A stretch of 64,000 nt of DNA, taken from Oceanobacillus timonensis (GTDB lineage: Bacteria; Bacillota; Bacilli; Bacillales; Amphibacillaceae). The stretch lies in contig NZ_LT800497.1 in the NCBI RefSeq assembly GCF_900166635.1, positions 2,198,378 through 2,262,377 of the forward strand, written 5' to 3'. The notes below the pieces were generated by a model. It worked only from the letters and a program-made list of their open reading frames with translations. It made no database searches and was not told where the DNA came from. Position numbers and translations under genes: made by a program. Positions 58,804 through 64,000 of this stretch are shown here, in pieces (the first letter of the stretch is position 1; every line of letters starts with the position of its first letter).

Positions 58804-59324
58804 CTAGACGTGTGATATTCCCTGTCATTTTATTCGTTGTGATGGTATTGAGTGGAGTGGCCTTAGAACTGTTGCCCCCTCAGTTGTTAATGGGGTCCTA
58901 TATGATTGTGCCGCACTGGCTGTTTGTGATACTTATTTATATTGCGATTTTCTATGACCGTAACGATACCTATTATGCTGTGTTATATGCCCTGATTTTT
59001 GGATTGCTTTTTGATATCGTGTATACAGGTGTTTTAGGGGCCTATATGTTTTCTTATGCGCTGGTTATATATATTGTCCGCGGTTTAAAGAAAATGCTGC
59101 AAGGAAATTTTTATGTGTTGTTAATCCTCTCAGCTTTTGGAATTGCTTTAGCTGATATTAGTATTTATACCATGTACACTGTTATTGGACTAGCAGATAT
59201 GCCGGTAGAAGTCTATTTATTAAACCGGTTGGTGCCTACTATCCTTATGAATCTTTTATTCTTAGTAGTGATCTATCCGATAATAATAAAACCAATGCGA
59301 AAGTGGGGCAGAGAATTAACATAA
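58800..59324 (+). CDS. mreD: Rod-shape protein MreD
   Basis: 174-residue protein with five to six membrane segments, partner of MreC in the elongation complex. LFGLLFDIVYTGVLGAYMF is characteristic of the family (segment near 62-82). Start TTG at 58800 in the TTGA overlap with the mreC stop, so it is translationally coupled. Confidence 0.92.
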   Translation: MTRRVIFPVILFVVMVLSGVALELLPPQLLMGSYMIVPHWLFVILIYIAIFYDRNDTYYAVLYALIFGLLFDIVYTGVLGAYMFSYALVIYIVRGLKKMLQGNFYVLLILSAFGIALADISIYTMYTVIGLADMPVEVYLLNRLVPTILMNLLFLVVIYPIIIKPMRKWGRELT

Positions 59325-59364
59325 GCTGACCGTTTGAAATGCTTCTATTCAGACGTATATTTAT

Positions 59365-59423
59365 GAAAGGGCAGCAGACTCTGCTCAGTCAGCATCCTTG
59401 ATTGGAGCTGACTGCTGAAAAAA
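59365..59423 (+). other. Hairpin in the mreD-minC gap
   Basis: CAGTCAGC pairs with GCTGACTG around a 13-base loop. Only A residues follow it on the plus strand, so it is not a standard terminator. It might modulate expression of minC, which begins at 59438. Confidence 0.4.
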
Positions 59424-59437
59424 GAGGTGAATAGATC

Positions 59438-60124
59438 GTGCAAGAAACCAAACCGACCATCACGATTAAAGGTACAAGAGATGGTTTGATTTTATTTATA
59501 GATGAAAATGCTTCTTTTGAAGAGATTGTACAAGATTTAATCAAAAAGCTGGAGGCCAGCAGTCCTAAAAAAGAAGAACCTATCGTTTCCGTCAAAGTAA
59601 AATTAGGGCACCGTTATTTAACGGATGAACAGCGCCATCAATTAAAAGAAATTATTGAAGAAAAGAACCGTTTTCAAATAGAAGCCATGGAGTCCGAAGT
59701 TATCCCAATTAAAGATGCCAAAACATGGCTGGATCAGAGTAAGTTAAAAGTAGTTAACCAGATTGTCAGATCTGGACAAGTATTGGAAACAGAAGGCGAT
59801 TTACTTCTGATTGGTGATGTGAATCCCGGGGGCAGCGTAAGAGCCCGGGGGAACATCTATATTATGGGCAATTTACTGGGGATTGCACATGCCGGAACAG
59901 AGGGAGACCAGGAGGCTTTTATAGCTGCTTCTTATATGAAACCGGCACAGCTTCGAATTGCCGGATATATCAGTCGGGCACCTGATTATGAAGCTGATGG
60001 AGTATACATGGAATGCGGAATCATTGATCCGAATCAGGACAAGATTGTGATTGATTCAATCAAAATTCTTTCAAAACAGAGAAAGGTGATTAGCGCATTT
60101 GAGAGGAGAATGAATAATGGGTGA
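59438..60124 (+). CDS. minC: Septum-site inhibitor MinC
   Basis: Inhibits FtsZ assembly away from midcell. The N-terminal domain is at about 1-100, and the C-terminal beta-helix, which binds MinD, at about 115-215 with GDLLLIGDVNPGGSVRARGN and IYIMGNLLGIAHAG. 228 residues. Start GTG at 59438 after AGAGGTG. Overlaps minD by eight bases. Confidence 0.95.
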   Translation: MQETKPTITIKGTRDGLILFIDENASFEEIVQDLIKKLEASSPKKEEPIVSVKVKLGHRYLTDEQRHQLKEIIEEKNRFQIEAMESEVIPIKDAKTWLDQSKLKVVNQIVRSGQVLETEGDLLLIGDVNPGGSVRARGNIYIMGNLLGIAHAGTEGDQEAFIAASYMKPAQLRIAGYISRAPDYEADGVYMECGIIDPNQDKIVIDSIKILSKQRKVISAFERRMNNG

Positions 60125-60911
60125 AGCGATTGTCATCACATCGGGGAAAGGCGGCGTTGGTAAAACAACCACATCTGCAAATATTGGTACAGCTCTGGCT
60201 CTAATGGACAAAAAAGTTTGTTTAATTGATACAGATATCGGCCTTCGTAACCTCGACGTCATAATGGGACTCGAAAATCGGATCATTTATGATATTGTTG
60301 ATGTCATTCAAGGACGTTGCAAACTGCAGCAAGCTTTAATCAAAGATAAACGTTTTGATTATCTTTCCTTGCTTCCAGCTGCGCAAACAAGTGATAAGAC
60401 ATCCGTAACCTCTGATGGTATGAAGGAAATTATGACAGAATTAAAACAAGAATATGATTATATCATTATTGATTGTCCAGCCGGGATTGAACAAGGTTTT
60501 CAAAACGCCATTGCCGGCGCTGACAGAGCAATAGTTGTAACAACACCTGAAAATTCAAGTGTGCGGGATGCGGATCGGATTATCGGACTGATTGAAAAAG
60601 AAGATATGATAGAACCGCCAAGATTGGTTATTAACAGAATTCGCAATCATATGATGAAAAACGGTGATATGCTTGATGTGGACGATATTGTTCAGCTGCT
60701 GGCGATTGATTTAATCGGAATAGTAGCGGATGATGAAGAAATGATTAAAGCTTCTAATAAAGGGGAGCCGATTGCGTTGCATCCGAATTTTAAAGCATCG
60801 ATCAGCTATCGAAATATAGCAAGAAGAATCTTAGGCGAAACCGTTCCGCTGCAGCCGCTCGAAGAAGAAAAAAGTTTTATGCAAAAGGTAAAAGCATTCT
60901 TTAAAATATAA
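60117..60911 (+). CDS. minD: Septum-site ATPase MinD
   Basis: Membrane-bound ATPase that recruits MinC. The deviant Walker A is SGKGGVGKTT with Lys11 and Lys16; DTDIGLRNLDVIMGLENR and IIIDCPAGIEQGFQNAI follow. The C-terminal amphipathic membrane helix is EEKSFMQKVKAFFKI. 264 residues. Start ATG in an overlap with minC. A strong terminator follows. Confidence 0.97.
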   Translation: MGEAIVITSGKGGVGKTTTSANIGTALALMDKKVCLIDTDIGLRNLDVIMGLENRIIYDIVDVIQGRCKLQQALIKDKRFDYLSLLPAAQTSDKTSVTSDGMKEIMTELKQEYDYIIIDCPAGIEQGFQNAIAGADRAIVVTTPENSSVRDADRIIGLIEKEDMIEPPRLVINRIRNHMMKNGDMLDVDDIVQLLAIDLIGIVADDEEMIKASNKGEPIALHPNFKASISYRNIARRILGETVPLQPLEEEKSFMQKVKAFFKI

Positions 60912-60954
60912 TAGCAGCTGTTCACCATAGTCTATATGTTTGATATTGGTGAAT

Positions 60955-60999
60955 AAAAAACATCCGGTAGATTATTTGATGATTTACCGGATGTTTTTT
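60955..60999. terminator. Bidirectional terminator between minD and spoIVFB
   Basis: AAAAAACATCCGGTA pairs with TACCGGATGTTTTTT around a short loop; usable by both convergent transcripts. Confidence 0.93.
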
Positions 61000-61001
61000 A
61001 G

Positions 61002-61871
61002 TTAATATCCAGTAAAAGATTCTCCAATCGTTTTTCGATAAGGTCTTTCATTAAAGTAAAATGCTAAACATTCATTATCCTCCACAGAAACCCGTTCTTT
61101 GTCCGGGTATTCGATATAAATGGTATGTTTTTTTTCACGATGAAACCGGGCTAACACGTCTAAAAAGCTATCTTGAGATGATGCATAGATTGGTTTAATA
61201 GCTCGTACAAAATGACCGCCTTCGTATCTCTTTAAAAGAAAGCGGATAAAAACATAAAACCGATATTTCCACTCTTTCCGATTTTCATGTATTAAAAAAA
61301 GCCAGATAAGAAAACTGCTCAGCGTAAATGGAAAGAATAGAATCTGGGTCAAAATAATGACGGCGCAAATTGCCAATGAGGCAATAATCGTTGCGTAAAA
61401 AGCTTTTTTAAAGGTTAAGAAAGTAGTTAAAACCAGAAAAATGAGTTTTCCGCCATCCAACGGCCAAATGGGCAGCAGGTTAAACAGTAGAATAATGGTA
61501 TTATAGTAGAAAATCAATGCATAATAATATTCCGGAATTATACCAAAGGAAGATATGCCATAAAGCAAACCATATATTAAAACTTGTACAAAAGGACCTG
61601 CCAGTATAACAATTGCTTCTTCACGTACAGGACGTGTGCCATGTTCATCTGTTTTCATAACTCCGCCAAATGCCCAAAGAATAATAGCGGAAATTCTCCA
61701 TTTAAAAGCAGTAGCAGCAATATAATGTCCTAATTCATGAAGAAGGACAATACTGAAAATAATCGCCAGTTCAGTAAATGATCCTGTTAAAAAAGAAATG
61801 ACAATAAATATCCATAAAATAGGATGTACATGAATAAGTTGCAATGCAGTTTTAAGGCTGTTGATCAACAA
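61002..61871 (-). CDS. spoIVFB: Stage IV sporulation intramembrane protease SpoIVFB
   Basis: Site-2-type metalloprotease that cuts pro-SigmaK in the mother cell. HELGHY at residues 45-50 gives the zinc histidines and glutamate, and the aspartate motif is in LLPIWPLDGGKL. It has several membrane segments and a C-terminal CBS-like part. 289 residues. Start TTG at 61871 (another TTG follows directly) after CAGGTGAT, overlapping spoIVFA by 20 bases. Confidence 0.95.
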   Translation of the reverse strand: MLINSLKTALQLIHVHPILWIFIVISFLTGSFTELAIIFSIVLLHELGHYIAATAFKWRISAIILWAFGGVMKTDEHGTRPVREEAIVILAGPFVQVLIYGLLYGISSFGIIPEYYYALIFYYNTIILLFNLLPIWPLDGGKLIFLVLTTFLTFKKAFYATIIASLAICAVIILTQILFFPFTLSSFLIWLFLIHENRKEWKYRFYVFIRFLLKRYEGGHFVRAIKPIYASSQDSFLDVLARFHREKKHTIYIEYPDKERVSVEDNECLAFYFNERPYRKTIGESFTGY

Positions 61872-62634
61872 GAATCACCTGCTCAGGATCAATGTATTGG
61901 TTTTCCTGCTCAATGGAGAAAAAAACAGAAGTACTGTCATTTTCCGTTCCTGGAGTTCCAAGGACTTGGCCATTAGAAATATGCTGATATAAATGGACAT
62001 CTATAGAATCTAAAAAGCCGTACTGTGTTGTCGTTCCATCCGCATGCTGAATTTTAACTGTTTTATCAGTGGAACGATCATTACCAGCGAATACAACAAT
62101 TCCTTCCTGGACAGCTGCTACATTTTCTTCTCCTTCTGCGTCAATATAAATACCTTGACCATTTTCATGGAAGGATTCGGATATTGCCCCGTTAACAGGA
62201 AGGGAATCTCCATTTGTAGTAACCTCTTCTGCTGCCGGGTCAGGCCGGAAAGACAAAGGTGTACCAAACGCTTCCGAATACCATGCATTTACTTTTGCAA
62301 AAGGAAACTGGTTTGTTAAAGTGGAAGTTATCCATTCTTTGGGCTGGGTCATGAAAGGTTTATCAATTTCAGTAACGAACGCTGTCCCAAGAAAAAGGGA
62401 AACAGACAATAAAGCTTTCACAGCAATGCTCGTCATGCGAGAATTATTTTCAGGAATTGCTGTACTTGTATGGCTGGCGGACACAGAATGATAAAATCCA
62501 TGCGATTCTTCCGTATCCGGTAATACATTACTTTGCAAATAATTATCTTGCTGGTATTGTTTTTTCTGGTTTAACCCTTTTGCTTTTTGCCGCATTTCAA
62601 TGGTTTTACGGATTTTTTTAATGTTTTTATCCAT
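61852..62634 (-). CDS. spoIVFA: Stage IV sporulation regulator SpoIVFA
   Basis: Membrane protein that holds SpoIVFB inactive until SpoIVB cuts it. An N-terminal basic part, a TM at about 70-88 (SIAVKALLSVSLFLGTAFV) and a degenerate LytM/M23-like domain near the C terminus (PVNGAISESFHENGQGIYID), without a full metal site. 260 residues from the ATG at 62634; a GTG three codons upstream is the alternative start. Co-transcribed with spoIVFB. Confidence 0.92.
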   Translation of the reverse strand: MDKNIKKIRKTIEMRQKAKGLNQKKQYQQDNYLQSNVLPDTEESHGFYHSVSASHTSTAIPENNSRMTSIAVKALLSVSLFLGTAFVTEIDKPFMTQPKEWITSTLTNQFPFAKVNAWYSEAFGTPLSFRPDPAAEEVTTNGDSLPVNGAISESFHENGQGIYIDAEGEENVAAVQEGIVVFAGNDRSTDKTVKIQHADGTTTQYGFLDSIDVHLYQHISNGQVLGTPGTENDSTSVFFSIEQENQYIDPEQVILVDQQP

Positions 62635-62687
62635 ACATCTCACAATCCTTTACAGCGTGGTGTAATTCATTCTATGTTGAACAAGCT

Positions 62688-62696
62688 ATTTATATG
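62688..62696 (-). promoter_or_regulatory. Possible SigmaE -10 of spoIVFA
   Basis: On the minus strand CATATAAAT, the same nine bases as in the spoVID promoter. A matching -35 is weak, so this is tentative. Confidence 0.45.
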
Positions 62697-62801
62697 ATTA
62701 CATATCAGAAAGACAGATATATAGAAATGGGACAGCATTCATTTTTTAATAAATAGTAAGACAAAAACAAATGTACTTGTTCAAAAAGGTTTTTAAAATG
62801 G

Positions 62802-62831
62802 TTGACAATGGAACCTGTAAAGTGATAAGAT
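62802..62831 (+). promoter_or_regulatory. SigmaA promoter of rplU
   Basis: TTGACA (62802-62807), an 18-base spacer and TAAGAT (62826-62831). Confidence 0.75.
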
Positions 62832-62835
62832 TTAT

Positions 62836-62943
62836 CTGTTATTCTAAGTAGCACCCGTGCTACAACCGCGCAGAACAGGTCTTAAAACTGTTAAATGCAG
62901 TACCTGAATGGCGAGTCTGAGTTTAATGAGGAGGTGCATATAT
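62836..62943 (+). promoter_or_regulatory. Ribosomal protein L21 leader
   Basis: The untranslated region before rplU contains GTAGCACCCGTGCTAC, a hairpin, and the downstream CCGCGCAGAACAGG and TGAATGGCGAGTCTGAGT segments seen in L21 leaders of Firmicutes. Such leaders are thought to mediate feedback by a ribosomal protein. Boundaries are approximate. Confidence 0.82.
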
Positions 62944-63252
62944 ATGTACGCAATTATTGAAACTGGTGGTAAACAAGTTAAAGTAACGGAAGGACAAGAA
63001 GTCTACATTGAGAAAGTGGACAACGGAGTAGATGACACAGTAACTTTCGAAAAAGTCCTATTCGTTGGCGGAGACGATGTGAAAGTTGGTGCTCCATACG
63101 TTGATGGTGCATCTGTAACAGCAAAGGTTGAAAAACATGGCCGTCAAAAGAAAATTGATGTTGTGAAGTTCAAGCCTAAAAAGAACTACCATCGTAAACA
63201 AGGTCATCGTCAACCTTATACGAAGCTTGTTATCGACAAAATCAACTTATAA
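62944..63252 (+). CDS. rplU: 50S ribosomal protein L21
   Basis: 102 residues starting [14 protein letters not shown], the L21 signature; [19 protein letters not shown] near the C terminus is typical. I use the ATG at 62944, preceded by GAGGAGGTG; an in-frame ATG at 62908 lies in the leader. First gene of rplU-prp-rpmA. Confidence 0.98.
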   Translation: MYAIIETGGKQVKVTEGQEVYIEKVDNGVDDTVTFEKVLFVGGDDVKVGAPYVDGASVTAKVEKHGRQKKIDVVKFKPKKNYHRKQGHRQPYTKLVIDKINL

Positions 63253-63260
63253 GGATTCTG

Positions 63261-63907
<647 letters not shown>

Positions 63908-63938
63908 TGCTTGCATACGGTTTGTTCCATAAGAACAC

Positions 63939-63975
63939 AGAAGGCTGTCGAGATTATATCTCGGCGGCCTTCTTT
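63939..63975 (+). terminator. Terminator after rpmA
   Basis: AGAAGGCTGTCGAGAT pairs with ATCTCGGCGGCCTTCT (some G-T pairs) and is followed by TT. Confidence 0.85.
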
Positions 63976-64000
63976 CATATTCCGGCTCTAACATATATGT

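Overview
This window looks like a chromosomal segment of a low-GC, endospore-forming member of the Bacillaceae, probably of the Oceanobacillus/Virgibacillus type (inference; no taxonomic marker was searched). The gene order from pheST to rplU-rpmA follows the B. subtilis pheS-to-rpmA segment closely. Spore genes (gerE, gerM, spoVID, ysxE, a spoIIB-like gene, spoIVFA/FB) are interspersed among housekeeping genes.

Layout: 1-3868 T-box leader and pheST; 3936-5560 ung and rnhC on the minus strand; 5689-10780 zapA, cvpA, polX, mutS2; 10880-16939 a DUF350 membrane protein, a possible 27-residue membrane peptide, and the fatty-acid oxidation group lcfA-fadR-fadB-etfB-etfA, with a 337-bp repeat element lodged between etfB and etfA; 17122-19378 trxA and uvrC; 19497-19949 yslB (minus); 20709-23893 sdhCAB; 24016-26072 ysmA, an Ltp-repeat lipoprotein (minus) and gerE (minus); 26563-31289 a MarR regulator, racE, gerM, rph, an ITP/XTP pyrophosphatase and a phosphodiesterase; 31482-31634 tRNA-Gly and tRNA-Arg; 31869-39187 a TPR-like protein, tig, a small ClpX-zinc-finger paralogue, clpX, lon, engB; 39236-39715 a membrane protein (minus); 40046-45511 hemA-hemC-hemD-hemB-hemL without hemX; 45793-48254 spoVID, ysxE and a 62-residue membrane protein; 48330-51423 T-box leader and valS; 51471-53212 two tandem ATP-grasp genes (minus); 53516-56675 folC, a spoIIB-like gene, radC; 56866-60911 mreBCD-minCD; 61002-62634 spoIVFA-spoIVFB (minus); 62836-63907 L21 leader, rplU, prp, rpmA.

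Regulatory signals readable by eye include two T-box leaders, a FadR operator at fadR, a PerR-type box on the hemA promoter, a SigmaK-type promoter at gerE, a SigmaE-type promoter at spoVID, a consensus tRNA promoter, and many intrinsic terminators. Compared with the B. subtilis layout as I recall it, hemX, lonB, comC and maf are missing from their usual places, and a pair of RimK-like ATP-grasp genes sits between valS and folC.

The best candidates for something undescribed are: a short ORF directly upstream of and overlapping clpX that resembles the ClpX zinc-binding domain but keeps three of four zinc cysteines; the tandem ATP-grasp pair, one member of which has an altered metal-site motif; the Ltp-repeat lipoprotein with a very acidic linker; and a family of dispersed intergenic repeats, one nearly complete copy of which has terminal inverted repeats and splits the etf gene pair. 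No CRISPR array, prophage or transposase gene was seen.
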